DNA of 57,295 nucleotides, taken from Burkholderiales bacterium (GTDB taxonomy: Bacteria; Pseudomonadota; Gammaproteobacteria; Burkholderiales; Burkholderiaceae_E). The first letter of the stretch is position 1; the number at the start of each line of letters is the position of its first letter. A program made the translations under genes and the position numbers. The DNA lies in NCBI GenBank assembly GCA_020248665.1, contig JADCHE010000075.1, forward strand, positions 1 to 57,295, written 5' to 3'. Below the pieces are notes generated by a model that made no database searches, had not been told where the DNA came from, and was given only the letters and a program-made list of their open reading frames with translations. This document shows, in pieces, positions 16,383 through 26,447 of this stretch.

Positions 16383-17420
16383 TCACATCGCGATGAAGCC
16401 TGCTTCCTTCATCAGAACGCGGTGGAGCTGCTCGTTGCGGCCCAGCCAGTCGAAGAACTCCTGGCCCTTCATCGTGGTCTGCTTGAACGCGCCCTTGTCC
16501 ATGAACTCCTTCCACTCGGGCAGCGCACGGACCTTGTCGAACAGGCCGTTGTAGTAGGCGACCTGCTCGGGCTTGACGCCGGGCGCCATGAAGATGCCGC
16601 GCAGCATCAGGTACTCGACGTCGATGCCCGCCGACTTGCAGGTCGGGATGTCGTTCCACGACTGCGTCGAGGTGAGCTTGTCCCTGTACGGCATGCGGTC
16701 CTTGTCGAACACGCAGAGCGGCCGCAGCTTGCCGGCGCGCCAGTGCGACTCGGCCTCGATCGGGTTGTTGACCGTCGCGTCGATGTGCTTGCCCACCAGC
16801 TGCACCGCGACGTCGCCGCCGCCCTTGAAGGGGACATAAGTCATCTTCTTGCCGCCGGCGGACTTCTCGAGCATCACCGAGATGATCTGGTCCTCCTGCT
16901 TCGAGCCGGTGCCCCCCATCTTGATGCTGTTGGGCGCGCCCGCCTTCAGCGCGTCGTGGAAGGCCTTCGCAGTCTTGTGCGGCGACTCCTCGTTGACCCA
17001 CAGCACGAACTGGTCGAGCGCGAGCATCGTCACCGGGGTCAGGTCGCGCCAGTTGAACGGCACGCCGGTCGCAAGCGGCGTGGTGAACAGGTTCGACAGC
17101 GTGATGACGATCTTGTGCGGGTCGGCATTGGCCGACTTCATCGCGAGGAAGCCCTCGGCGCCGGCGCCGCCGGACTTGTTGACGACGACGATCGGCTGCT
17201 TGGCGAGGCTGTGCTTGGCGACGACGCCCTGGATGAAGCGCGCCATCTGGTCGGCACCACCACCGGTGCCGGCCGGGACGACGAACTCGATCGGCTTCGA
17301 GGGCTCCCAGCCCTGCGCACGGACGGCGGACGGCGACGCGGCGAGCAGGCCTGCGACGGCCACGAAAGCGGCGGCCGCCAGGGCGCCGGCGCGGCGGTGG
17401 AACGGTCGGGTCATGGTCAT
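16383..17420 (-). CDS. tctC: Bug/TctC-type periplasmic binding protein
   Basis: A 345-residue secreted receptor with a signal peptide (residues 1-36, hydrophobic run AGALAAAAFVAVAGLLAAS, cleavage near VRAQ). The mature part follows the Bug fold: IEFVVPAGTGGGADQMARF near the N-terminus, VVVNKSGGAGAEGF, and the YVPFKGGGDVAVQLVGKHID hinge. It delivers a carboxylate ligand to TctAB. Start ATG at 17420 has GGAG five bases upstream. The substrate cannot be read from the sequence. Confidence 0.92.
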   Translation of the reverse strand: MTMTRPFHRRAGALAAAAFVAVAGLLAASPSAVRAQGWEPSKPIEFVVPAGTGGGADQMARFIQGVVAKHSLAKQPIVVVNKSGGAGAEGFLAMKSANADPHKIVITLSNLFTTPLATGVPFNWRDLTPVTMLALDQFVLWVNEESPHKTAKAFHDALKAGAPNSIKMGGTGSKQEDQIISVMLEKSAGGKKMTYVPFKGGGDVAVQLVGKHIDATVNNPIEAESHWRAGKLRPLCVFDKDRMPYRDKLTSTQSWNDIPTCKSAGIDVEYLMLRGIFMAPGVKPEQVAYYNGLFDKVRALPEWKEFMDKGAFKQTTMKGQEFFDWLGRNEQLHRVLMKEAGFIAM

Positions 17421-17518
17421 CGGAACTCCAGGAGAATGAAAGGTAGGGACCGGTGTCTCCCTGACACGTCGCTTCTGTTCGGCCGTCGGCGCCGGGCCCG
17501 CGGGCGGGCCCGCGCGCC

Positions 17519-19042
17519 TCAGGCCAGCCCGAGCTTCTGAGCGAGCCCGATGCGTTGCAGCTTGCCGGTGGCGCCCTTGGGGATCTCCTCGAGCAGCAGG
17601 ATCCGCTTGGGCACCTTGAAGTCGGCCGCGCGCTTGCCGACGAAGTCCTGCAGCTCGCGCTCCGAGGCGGCCTGGCCCTCGCGCAGCACGACCGCGGCGG
17701 CGACTTCCTCTCCGAGCTTCGGATGCGGCATGCCGAAGCACACCACCTGCGCGACCGCCGGGTGGTCCATCAGGATCTCGTCGACCTCGCGCGGGCTCAC
17801 CTTCTCGCCGCCGCGGTTGATGATCTCCTTCAGGCGACCGGTGATGCTCACGTACCCGTCGGGGTCCATCACGCCCTGGTCGCCGGTGCGGAACCAGCCG
17901 TCGACGAAGGCCTCGGCGTTCGCCTTCGGGTTGCTCTCGTAGCCGGCGGTGACGTTCGGGCCGCGGATCACGATCTCGCCGGTCTCGCCGCGCGCGAGCA
18001 GGCGGCCGTCCTCGGCCATGATCGCGATCTCGGGGCCGGCGGCGACACCGACCGTGCCCGGCTTGCGCACCGCGGGCGGCAGCGGGTTCGAGGCCATCTG
18101 GTGCGTCGCCTCGGTCATGCCGTACGACTCGACCAGCGGCGCGCCGAACACCTCCTCGAGCTCGCGGATCACTTGCGGCGGGATCGACGACGACGACGAG
18201 CGCAGGAAGCGCAGCGGGTTGCGCGCGATCACGTCGGTGTTCTTCGAGGCGCGCGACAGGATCGCCTGGTGCATCGTCGGCACCGCGGTGTACCAGGTGG
18301 GTTTCGCCTCGTCCATCCACGCGAAGAACTTCAGCGCGTTGAAGCCCGGCGTGCAGAACACCATCGAGCCGGCCGACAGCGGCGCGAGCACGCCGGCGAT
18401 CAGTCCGTGGATGTGGAAGAGCGGCATGATGTTCAGACCGCGGTCGGCCGCGGTGAACTTCAGCGTGTTCCGGATGTGCGTCGCCGACGCGCACAGGTTG
18501 GCCTGCGACAGCGGGACGATCTTCGGGCGCGAGGTGGTGCCCGAGGTGTGCAGCACCATCGACACGTCGTCGGGCTGCGCGGCGCCGGGATGCGCGGCCG
18601 ACTTCGGCCCGCCGCCGTCGCGGGCCTCGAGGCCGAACGTGCCGGCGGGCGCGTCGGCGGGCGCGAGCAGCTCGACGATGCGCACGCCGAGCTTCGCGGC
18701 GGCCTCGACCGCCGGGGACGTCGAGCCCTTGGCGACGATCAGCGCCGCGGCCTTCAGGTCGGACAGGTAGAACTCGAACTCCTCGGCCCGGTAGGCCGGA
18801 TTCAGCGGGGCGCTGGTGACCGCGCACGCGCAGGCGACGAAGCAGGCGGCCATCTCCGGGCCGTTGTCGAGCACGATCGCAACGCGATCGTTGCGGCCGA
18901 TCCCCAGGCCGTTCAGGCGCTCGCGCGTCGCGTCGACCAGCGTGCGCAGCTCGCCATGGGTCATCGCACGCCGTCCCGGCGCGCCGATCGCTGGGGCGTC
19001 GCCGGCGGCGTTGGACAGCAGGGTCGTCAGGGTCGCTTGCAT
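17519..19042 (-). CDS. Acyl-CoA ligase resembling oxalate-CoA ligase
   Basis: A 507-residue ANL-superfamily ligase that activates a carboxylate with ATP to its CoA thioester. Core motifs are the phosphate loop LHTSGTTSRPK, AVPTMHQAIL, ESYGMTEATHQMASNP, the GWFRTGD aspartate motif and the catalytic lysine in GATGKLQR. From memory the TSGTTSRPK loop and TEATHQMASNPLP stretch fit the plant AAE3/yeast Pcs60 group, which are oxalyl-CoA synthetases. First gene of the operon with TctC, TctB, TctA and the PanE-like protein, so the imported carboxylate is probably its substrate. Oxalate or another small dicarboxylate is therefore the leading guess. Confidence 0.85.
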   Translation of the reverse strand: MQATLTTLLSNAAGDAPAIGAPGRRAMTHGELRTLVDATRERLNGLGIGRNDRVAIVLDNGPEMAACFVACACAVTSAPLNPAYRAEEFEFYLSDLKAAALIVAKGSTSPAVEAAAKLGVRIVELLAPADAPAGTFGLEARDGGGPKSAAHPGAAQPDDVSMVLHTSGTTSRPKIVPLSQANLCASATHIRNTLKFTAADRGLNIMPLFHIHGLIAGVLAPLSAGSMVFCTPGFNALKFFAWMDEAKPTWYTAVPTMHQAILSRASKNTDVIARNPLRFLRSSSSSIPPQVIRELEEVFGAPLVESYGMTEATHQMASNPLPPAVRKPGTVGVAAGPEIAIMAEDGRLLARGETGEIVIRGPNVTAGYESNPKANAEAFVDGWFRTGDQGVMDPDGYVSITGRLKEIINRGGEKVSPREVDEILMDHPAVAQVVCFGMPHPKLGEEVAAAVVLREGQAASERELQDFVGKRAADFKVPKRILLLEEIPKGATGKLQRIGLAQKLGLA

Positions 19043-19277
19043 CGGGGCCTCGAGAGTCGTTCCGGGAAAGCCGCGGAGGGTACTCCGCTCGCACCCCTCG
19101 CCGCGTGCAGGCAAGGCGATGGCTGGGCGCGGCATCCGGCCGGAGCCAGGCGGCGCGCCTGCCGGGGGGGCAGGGGGCGGTCGCCACCGGGGGTGGGAGG
19201 CGGCGACCGGGTCGCGACGCGCACCGGAGGTCGACCGGACGCATCACGGCCGGCGGGGGTGCGCCGGCTCAGGACGC

Positions 19278-19308
19278 GTTATACGCAGTCTTGTCCTGGA
19301 CAAACAAG
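19278..19308 (-). promoter_or_regulatory. Putative promoter with overlapping operator
   Basis: Reading the minus strand, TTGTTT (19302-19307) and TATAAC (19278-19283) are spaced by 18 bases, a fair sigma70-type promoter for the ligase-transporter operon. Between them lies the 13-base palindrome TTGTCCTGGACAA (19291-19303). Its TTGT...ACAA half-sites are the shape bound by FadR/GntR-type regulators, and a repressor there would block polymerase. No regulator gene of this type is in the window. The leader would be about 230 bases. Confidence 0.4.
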
Positions 19309-19342
19309 CGGATTCTGCGTCTGTTGCAGGCGGCGGTTGGAC

Positions 19343-19381
19343 ATTCCGCATCGTGCAAAGCACTGTGCCGTGATGCGGAAT
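19343..19381. repeat. Inverted repeat in intergenic region
   Basis: Perfect 10-base arms ATTCCGCATC (19343-19352) and GATGCGGAAT (19372-19381) separated by 19 bases, with a smaller GTGC-aaa-GCAC palindrome inside. It ends 8 bases beyond the stop of the dehalogenase-like gene. It may be that gene's terminator or a regulator site for the downstream operon. No T-run follows on the minus strand. Confidence 0.45.
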
Positions 19382-19389
19382 CCGTCACG

Positions 19390-20295
19390 TCATCCGAGCA
19401 CCTCGAGCGCCCTGGCGGCGATCCGCTCGCCATGCTCCTGGACGAAATGCCCGCCCTCCTCGATCGGCCAGGGCGCCGGGCAGCCCCGGATCCGGGTGGC
19501 GAGCGCCGCCATGACCGCGGGCGAGAACACCGGGTCGCGGGCGCCGACGGCCATCAGCGAGCGGCCTTGCCACGCGTCGGACCAGAACGCCGCGGCGCAT
19601 CGGGAGACCGCCGCGCCGTCATCGTCCGGCGAGCCCGGCACCATCTCCGGGAAGCGGCGCGTGGCCGCCCGATACTCGGCGGAAGGGAACGGCGCGTCGT
19701 AGGCCGCGCACTCGGCCTCGCTCAGGTGCGGGTTGCCGCGTGCGAAGAGGCGCGAGATCGCGAAGTCCGGCTTGTCGCGGCACATCGCGCGCCACTGCAC
19801 GAAGCCCTCCGGCAACGGTGCGTCGCCGCCCGCCAGCACCGTGTTCATCACCAGCAGGCCGCGCCAGCGCTGCGGCGAGTCCATCGGCAGCGTGAGGCCC
19901 AGCAGCCCGCCCCAATCCTGCACCACCAGGTTGACGCGCTGCAGGTCCATGCGCTCCACCAGCTCGAGCAGTACCGCGCGGTGCCAGGAGAAGGTGTGCT
20001 GCGCATCGTGCAGCGGCTTGTCGCTGCGACCGAAGCCCGGCATGTCCGGTGCGACCACCCGGTGCCCCGCGGCGAGGAACACGGCGATCATCCGGCGGTA
20101 CAGGTAGCTCCAGGCCGGGTTGCCGTGCAGGCACAGCCAGGTGACCGGCGCGTCGCGCGGGCCCTCGTCGATCACCGCCATCCGCAGGCCCCCGAGGCTC
20201 GGGAGGTCGTCGATCCAGCGCGGGATCCAGGCAAAACCGGGCAGCGACGCGAAGCGCGCGTCGGGCGTGCGGATGAAGGGGATCGGTGGGTTCAA
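19390..20295 (-). CDS. Haloalkane-dehalogenase-like alpha/beta hydrolase
   Basis: A 301-residue alpha/beta-fold hydrolase. The oxyanion motif HGNPAWSYLYR, the nucleophile Asp127 in VVQDWGG and the catalytic His283 in EEGGHFVQE match haloalkane dehalogenases of subfamily I (DhlA type), which cleave carbon-halogen bonds by hydrolysis. An acid partner could be the Asp in GARDPVF. An Asp nucleophile separates this from serine esterases, but the real substrate is untested. Start is TTG at 20295 with AGGAG seven bases upstream; a longer frame to 20433 is low-complexity and was rejected. The gene is divergent from xth. Confidence 0.8.
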   Translation of the reverse strand: MNPPIPFIRTPDARFASLPGFAWIPRWIDDLPSLGGLRMAVIDEGPRDAPVTWLCLHGNPAWSYLYRRMIAVFLAAGHRVVAPDMPGFGRSDKPLHDAQHTFSWHRAVLLELVERMDLQRVNLVVQDWGGLLGLTLPMDSPQRWRGLLVMNTVLAGGDAPLPEGFVQWRAMCRDKPDFAISRLFARGNPHLSEAECAAYDAPFPSAEYRAATRRFPEMVPGSPDDDGAAVSRCAAAFWSDAWQGRSLMAVGARDPVFSPAVMAALATRIRGCPAPWPIEEGGHFVQEHGERIAARALEVLG

Positions 20296-20462
20296 GGCGG
20301 GGCTCCTGCTCGGTTCGTCGGGTCGGGCGTCACCGCGGCGCGGCGACTCGCCCGATCCTGCACCGCTCGATTCTGTACCGGTCGGTCCATAACGTCCAGC
20401 CGCTGGCGCGTGCCGGCGAGTTGCGGTAAACACCGTGCTCCCCAGTGCCCCCGGAGTCCCCG

Positions 20463-21242
20463 TTGAAGCTCGCCACCTGGAACGTCAACTCCCTGAAGGT
20501 CCGTCTGCCCCAGGTGCTCGACTGGCTCGCGGTCCACCCGGTGGACGCGCTGTGCCTGCAGGAGACCAAGCTCGTCGACGAGAAGTTCCCGGTCGCCGAG
20601 ATCGAGGCGGCGGGCTATCGCGCGGTGTTCTCGGGCCAGCCCACCTACAACGGCGTCGCGATCCTGTGGCGCGCCGATCGCGGGTGGCAGGCGCAGGACC
20701 TCGTGATCGGCAACCCGCACTTCCCCGACGAGCAGAAGCGGCTGATCGCGGCGACGCTGGGCGGCGTGCGCCTGATCAGCGCCTACGTGCCGAACGGCCA
20801 GGCGGTGGGCAGCGACAAGTACGAGTACAAGTTGCGCTGGCTCGACGCGCTGTCGGTCTGGCTCGCCGAGGAACTCGCCGCCCGGCCGCGGATCGTCGTC
20901 GCGGGCGACTACAACATCGCGCCGGAAGACCGCGACGTGCACGACCCGGTCGCCTGGGCGGGCCAGGTGCTGTGCTCGGAGCCCGAGCGCGGGCGCTTCC
21001 AGGCGCTGCTCGCGCTCGGCTTCGCCGATGCATACCGCCTCTTCGAGCAGCCCGAGAAGACCTTCAGCTGGTGGGACTACCGCCAGCTCGGTTTCCAGAA
21101 GAATCGCGGGCTGCGGATCGACCACCTGCTGGTCAGCAGACCGCTCGCGGGCGGCGTCACGGCCTGCTCGATCGACCGCGCGCCGCGCAAGCTGCCGCAG
21201 CCGTCGGACCACGCGCCGGTGGTCGCCGAGCTCTCGGTCTGA
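20463..21242 (+). CDS. xth: Exodeoxyribonuclease III family protein
   Basis: A 259-residue AP endonuclease/3'-exonuclease used in base-excision repair. Motifs in order: LATWNVNSLKVRLP, LCLQETKL (metal Glu), VRLISAYVPNGQ, VVAGDYNIAPEDRDVHDP and the C-terminal GLRIDHLLVS and SDHAPV catalytic His. I prefer the TTG start at 20463 because CGGAG sits six bases upstream and the product then begins with the family-typical MKLATWNVNSL. A GTG at 20445 is an alternative. Converges on ntrC. Confidence 0.94.
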   Translation: MKLATWNVNSLKVRLPQVLDWLAVHPVDALCLQETKLVDEKFPVAEIEAAGYRAVFSGQPTYNGVAILWRADRGWQAQDLVIGNPHFPDEQKRLIAATLGGVRLISAYVPNGQAVGSDKYEYKLRWLDALSVWLAEELAARPRIVVAGDYNIAPEDRDVHDPVAWAGQVLCSEPERGRFQALLALGFADAYRLFEQPEKTFSWWDYRQLGFQKNRGLRIDHLLVSRPLAGGVTACSIDRAPRKLPQPSDHAPVVAELSV

Positions 21243-21251
21243 CCGGACGCG

Positions 21252-21267
21252 CCGAGCGGCGGCTCGG
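21252..21267. terminator. Hairpin between convergent xth and ntrC
   Basis: A stem CCGAGC/GCTCGG with a GGCG loop fills the 25-base gap between the two convergent stop codons. No T-run follows on either strand, so it is at best a weak bidirectional terminator. Confidence 0.35.
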
Positions 21268-22959
<1,692 letters not shown>

Positions 22960-23012
22960 GCGTGCTGGCTTCCCCTGGCGGCCCGCCCCGGAGCCGCCCG
23001 CACGGGCGATGC

Positions 23013-24101
23013 TCAGGGCAACGGCAGCAGTATCCGGAAATCGGTCCGGCCCGGGCGACTGTCGCACTCGATGACCCCGCCGTGCTGCTGGACGAAGGTC
23101 TGCGCGAGCGTCAGCCCCAGGCCGCTACCGCCCTCGCGGCCCGATACCAGCGGATAGAAGATCCGATCGCGGATCTCGTCCGGGATACCGGGGCCGTCGT
23201 CGATCACATGCAAATCCAGTGCCAGGCGATAGCGCACCTTGTCGATGGTGACCTGCCGGGCGATCCGCGTCGTCAGCAGGATGCGCCCGCAGCCGTGCAT
23301 CGCCTGCGCCGCGTTGCGCACGAGGTTGAGCACCGCCTGGATCAGCTGCTCCTTGTCGCCGCGGAAGTCGGGCAGGCTCGCGTCGTAGTCGCGCTCGACC
23401 GACAGGCCCTGGGGATACTCCGCGGTGACCACCGAGCGCACCCGCTCGAGCACCTCGTGGATGTTCACGTCGCCCACCAGCCTCGGGTGGCGGTGCGGCG
23501 CCAGCAGGCGGTCGACCAGCGTCTGCAGCCGGTCGGCCTCCTTGATGATCACCTGGGTGTACTCGCGCAGGCTCGAGCCGCCGACCTCGGACTCCAGCAG
23601 CTGCGCGGCCCCGCGGATGCCGCCCAGCGGGTTCTTGATCTCGTGCGCGAGGTTGCGCACCAGCTCGCGGTTCACTCGGACCGACTCGAGCATCCGCGAC
23701 TCGCGGTCCATCCGGATCCGCTGGTCGATCTCGCGGAACTCCAGCAGCAGCGAGCCGAGGTCGCTCTCGAGGACGACCGCGACGCAGTGCACCGCGAGCG
23801 GATCGCGGCCGATCCGGTGCAGCTCGATGTCCTGGCGCTTCTGGCCGAACGCGTTGTTGCACGCCTCGGCGAGCAGGCCGTCGATGATCCCGCCGTTGGA
23901 GAACTGGCGCGCGAACGGCGCGCCCTCGAGCACCCGCTGCGGCAACTCGAAGAGCTGCTCGGCGGACTGGTTCAGGAAGACGGTGCGGCCCTGGTCGTCG
24001 AGCAGGACGACGGCGCAGGCGAGGAGATCGAGGCCGGCAAGGCGCGAGGCGGGGTCGCGGCGGCGCTCGGTGCCGTCGGGCAGCCGGGCAGTCGGCGTCA
24101 A
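23013..24101 (-). CDS. ntrB: Nitrogen sensor kinase/phosphatase NtrB
   Basis: A 362-residue cytosolic histidine kinase that phosphorylates or dephosphorylates NtrC under PII control. An N-terminal PAS-like domain (about 20-125) precedes the H-box with phospho-acceptor His153 in LAHEIKNPLGG. The ATPase part has the N-box NLVRNAAQAM, G1 DDGPGIP and G2 GGSGLGLTLAQ. No membrane segment, as expected for NtrB. It lies 49 bases after the DUF4124 gene in the glnA locus. Confidence 0.95.
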   Translation of the reverse strand: MTPTARLPDGTERRRDPASRLAGLDLLACAVVLLDDQGRTVFLNQSAEQLFELPQRVLEGAPFARQFSNGGIIDGLLAEACNNAFGQKRQDIELHRIGRDPLAVHCVAVVLESDLGSLLLEFREIDQRIRMDRESRMLESVRVNRELVRNLAHEIKNPLGGIRGAAQLLESEVGGSSLREYTQVIIKEADRLQTLVDRLLAPHRHPRLVGDVNIHEVLERVRSVVTAEYPQGLSVERDYDASLPDFRGDKEQLIQAVLNLVRNAAQAMHGCGRILLTTRIARQVTIDKVRYRLALDLHVIDDGPGIPDEIRDRIFYPLVSGREGGSGLGLTLAQTFVQQHGGVIECDSRPGRTDFRILLPLP

Positions 24102-24150
24102 CGGAACGCCCCGCGGACGTCCGCGGCCGCGGACGGCTCGCGATGCAAGG

Positions 24151-24681
24151 TCAGTCCTTCAAGGCCGCCATCTCGCGGCGCAGCGACGAGACGGCGCTCT
24201 CGGAGCGCGCGATGTCGTCCTTCAGGCGCTGCACCCGGTCGAGGTAACGCTGGAAGTTGCGCTCGTCGCCCCGGCGCTCGGGCTCGCCGCCGTTGAACTC
24301 GGAGCGCAGCTCGGCGAGCCGCATCTCCTCCTTCTTCAGCTCGTCCTCGAGAATCTTGCGCCGCTCGGAGTCGCGCGTGCGCTGCGCGCCGGTGTCCACC
24401 CGGGGGAAGCTCGCCGGCGTGGGGTTCGCCGAGGCGCCCGCCGGCCGCGCGGTGCCGCCGCCGGCCGGTTGCGCCGGCTGCGCCGGCAGCTTCGGCGCCG
24501 GGATCGTGGTGAGGTTCGGCAGGTCGACCGCGCGGCACTTCGCGTCGCGGCCGCTCGCCGGGTTGTTGCTGTACTCGACGACGCCGTTGTTCTCGCAGCG
24601 GAAGATCTGCGCGGACGCGATGGCGGGCATCGCGGCGAGGAGCGCGCCGACGGCAAGAAAGAGGGGTCGAGACCGGGCCAT
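24151..24681 (-). CDS. Exported DUF4124 coiled-coil protein
   Basis: A 176-residue protein with a signal peptide (residues 1-24, ending ASAQ), a DUF4124 module (IFRCENNGVVEYSNNP, with two cysteines), a proline/alanine-rich linker and a C-terminal coiled coil (about 105-176, Glu/Leu/Arg heptads). Probably periplasmic; its role is unknown. It sits between glnA and ntrB on the same strand. A strong terminator hairpin lies only 17 bases upstream of its start, so expression depends on readthrough or an undetected promoter. Confidence 0.75.
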   Translation of the reverse strand: MARSRPLFLAVGALLAAMPAIASAQIFRCENNGVVEYSNNPASGRDAKCRAVDLPNLTTIPAPKLPAQPAQPAGGGTARPAGASANPTPASFPRVDTGAQRTRDSERRKILEDELKKEEMRLAELRSEFNGGEPERRGDERNFQRYLDRVQRLKDDIARSESAVSSLRREMAALKD

Positions 24682-24697
24682 GCAGCGAGTTTAAATG

Positions 24698-24722
24698 AAA
24701 AAGGGGACGGTTCCCCGTCCCC
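24698..24722 (-). terminator. Rho-independent terminator after glnA
   Basis: On the minus strand the stem GGGGACGG/CCGTCCCC with a four-base loop (24703-24722) is followed by TTTTT (24698-24702), a textbook intrinsic terminator. It lies about 60 bases past the glnA stop. A second, imperfect hairpin (about 24731-24755) precedes it. As in enteric glnA-ntrBC, it probably lowers transcription into the regulatory genes. Confidence 0.8.
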
Positions 24723-24780
24723 TCGTCGGCCCGGGATTCCCGTAGGGGAACCCGGTCCGCGCCCGATCGCGTCGCCGCGG

Positions 24781-26193
24781 TCAGAGCGAGTAGTACATGT
24801 CGAACTCGACCGGGTGCGTGGTCATCCGGAAGCGGGTCACCTCCTCCATCTTCAGCGAGATGTAGGCGTCGAGCATCGCGTCGCTGAACACGCCGCCGCG
24901 GGTCAGGAACTCGCGGTCCTTGTCCAGGTAGTCGAGCGCCATGTCGAGCGACGAGCACACGGTCGGGATCTTCGCATCCTCTTCCGGCGGCAGGTCGTAC
25001 AGGTTCTTGTCGGCGGCCTCGCCCGGGTGGATCTTGTTCTGCACGCCGTCCAAGCCGGCCATCAGCATCGCCGAGAAGGCGAAGTACGGGTTCGCGGTCG
25101 GGTCCGGGAAGCGGACCTCGATCCGGCGGCCCTTCGGGTTCGACACGTACGGGATCCGGATCGACGCCGAGCGGTTGCGCGCCGAGTAGGCGAGCTTCAC
25201 CGGGGCCTCGAAACCGGGGACCAGGCGCTTGTACGAGTTGGTGCCCGGGTTGGTGATCGCGTTCAGCGCGCGCGCGTGCTTGATGATGCCGCCGATGTAG
25301 TACAGCGCGAACTCGGACAGGCCGGCGTACTTGTCGCCGGCGAACAGGTTCGTGCCGTCCTTCCACACGGACTGGTGCACGTGCATGCCCGAGCCGTTGT
25401 CGCCGACGATCGGCTTCGGCATGAAGGTCGCGGTCTTGCCGTAGCTGTGCGCGACGTTCATCACGACGTACTTCAGGACCTGCGTCCAGTCCGCGCGCTG
25501 CACGAGCGTCGAGAACTTCGTGCCGATCTCGTTCTGGCCGGCGCCCGCCACCTCGTGGTGGTGGACCTCGACCGGCACGCCCATCTGCTCGAGGATCAGG
25601 CACATCTCCGAGCGCATGTCCTGGAACGAGTCGACCGGCGGGACCGGGAAGTAGCCGCCCTTGACCGCCGGGCGGTGGGCGAGGTTGCCGCCCTCGAATT
25701 CCTTGCCGGTCGACCAGGACGCCTCTTCCGAGTTGACCTTGACGAAGCAGCCGGACATGTCGACGTTCCAGGTCACCGAGTCGAAAATGAAGAACTCGGG
25801 CTCCGGACCGAAGAAGGCGGTGTCGCCCAGGCCGGTCGACTTCAGGTACGCCTCGGCGCGCTTGGCGAGCGAGCGCGGGTCGCGGTCGTAGCCCTTGCCG
25901 TCGGACGGCTCGACCACGTCGCAGGTCAGGATCAGCGTCGGCTCCTCGCGGAACGGGTCGATGTTCGCGGTGGCCGGGTCCGGCATCAGCAGCATGTCCG
26001 ACGCCTCGATCCCCTTCCAGCCGGCGATCGACGAGCCGTCGAAGGCGTGGCCGTGGACGAACTTGTCCTCGTCGAAATGCGAGATGGGCACCGAGACGTG
26101 CTGCTCCTTGCCGCGGGTATCCGTGAAGCGGAAGTCAACGAACTTCACTTCGTTGTCCGCGATCTTCTTCATGACGTCCTTGGCAGATGCCAT
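24781..26193 (-). CDS. glnA: Glutamine synthetase type I
   Basis: A 470-residue GSI enzyme that makes glutamine from glutamate, ammonia and ATP in a cytosolic dodecamer. Conserved features: [16 protein letters not shown], the metal/substrate stretch [15 protein letters not shown], the flap and Asn loop [17 protein letters not shown], and [11 protein letters not shown]. The adenylylation site Tyr is in NLYDLPPEE, marking the I-beta class that is controlled by adenylyltransferase. ATG at 26193 ([11 protein letters not shown]) fits the family start. A sigma54 promoter lies upstream, so nitrogen control through NtrC is expected. Confidence 0.97.
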   Translation of the reverse strand: MASAKDVMKKIADNEVKFVDFRFTDTRGKEQHVSVPISHFDEDKFVHGHAFDGSSIAGWKGIEASDMLLMPDPATANIDPFREEPTLILTCDVVEPSDGKGYDRDPRSLAKRAEAYLKSTGLGDTAFFGPEPEFFIFDSVTWNVDMSGCFVKVNSEEASWSTGKEFEGGNLAHRPAVKGGYFPVPPVDSFQDMRSEMCLILEQMGVPVEVHHHEVAGAGQNEIGTKFSTLVQRADWTQVLKYVVMNVAHSYGKTATFMPKPIVGDNGSGMHVHQSVWKDGTNLFAGDKYAGLSEFALYYIGGIIKHARALNAITNPGTNSYKRLVPGFEAPVKLAYSARNRSASIRIPYVSNPKGRRIEVRFPDPTANPYFAFSAMLMAGLDGVQNKIHPGEAADKNLYDLPPEEDAKIPTVCSSLDMALDYLDKDREFLTRGGVFSDAMLDAYISLKMEEVTRFRMTTHPVEFDMYYSL

Positions 26194-26285
26194 CGGTGCT
26201 TTCTCCTGGTGTGCGAAGGGGGCGTGTGAACGGGGCGAGGAAAAGACGCGCGATTGTGGGAGTTTTCCCTCGGGCCCGCAAATTA

Positions 26286-26300
26286 GCAGGAACCGTGCCA
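26286..26300 (-). promoter_or_regulatory. Sigma54 promoter of glnA
   Basis: The minus-strand sequence TGGCACGGTTCCTGC has the invariant GG and GC exactly ten bases apart, as required for a -24/-12 sigma54 promoter, and matches the TGGCAC consensus fully. Transcription would begin near 26274, giving a leader of about 80 bases before glnA. Confidence 0.75.
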
Positions 26301-26379
26301 TTTCGAGGCGCAGCGTGGCGGCAGGATGCCCCGGAATGGCGCCGGTTTCCGGGCGTCACCGGCAGCAGGCGACGTTCGA

Positions 26380-26409
26380 GCACCGTCGCGGGGCGCGCCA
26401 CGACGGTGC
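26380..26409. promoter_or_regulatory. Inverted repeat upstream of glnA promoter
   Basis: Perfect 9-base arms GCACCGTCG (26380-26388) and CGACGGTGC (26401-26409) with a 12-base spacer, centred about 120 bases upstream of the predicted glnA start. The outer GCACC and GGTGC match NtrC half-sites and the distance suits an enhancer. However, the half-site spacing is far wider than the normal NtrC site, so the assignment is tentative. Confidence 0.35.
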
Positions 26410-26422
26410 GGGACGCCGAAAT

Positions 26423-26439
26423 CGCCCCGTCTTGGGGCG
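26423..26439 (-). terminator. Hairpin after the acyl-CoA ligase gene
   Basis: On the minus strand a stem CGCCCC/GGGGCG with a five-base loop begins nine bases after the stop of the ligase gene and is followed by ATTTC, a weak T-tract. Likely terminator separating that gene from glnA. Confidence 0.5.
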
Positions 26440-26447
26440 TTCCCGGA

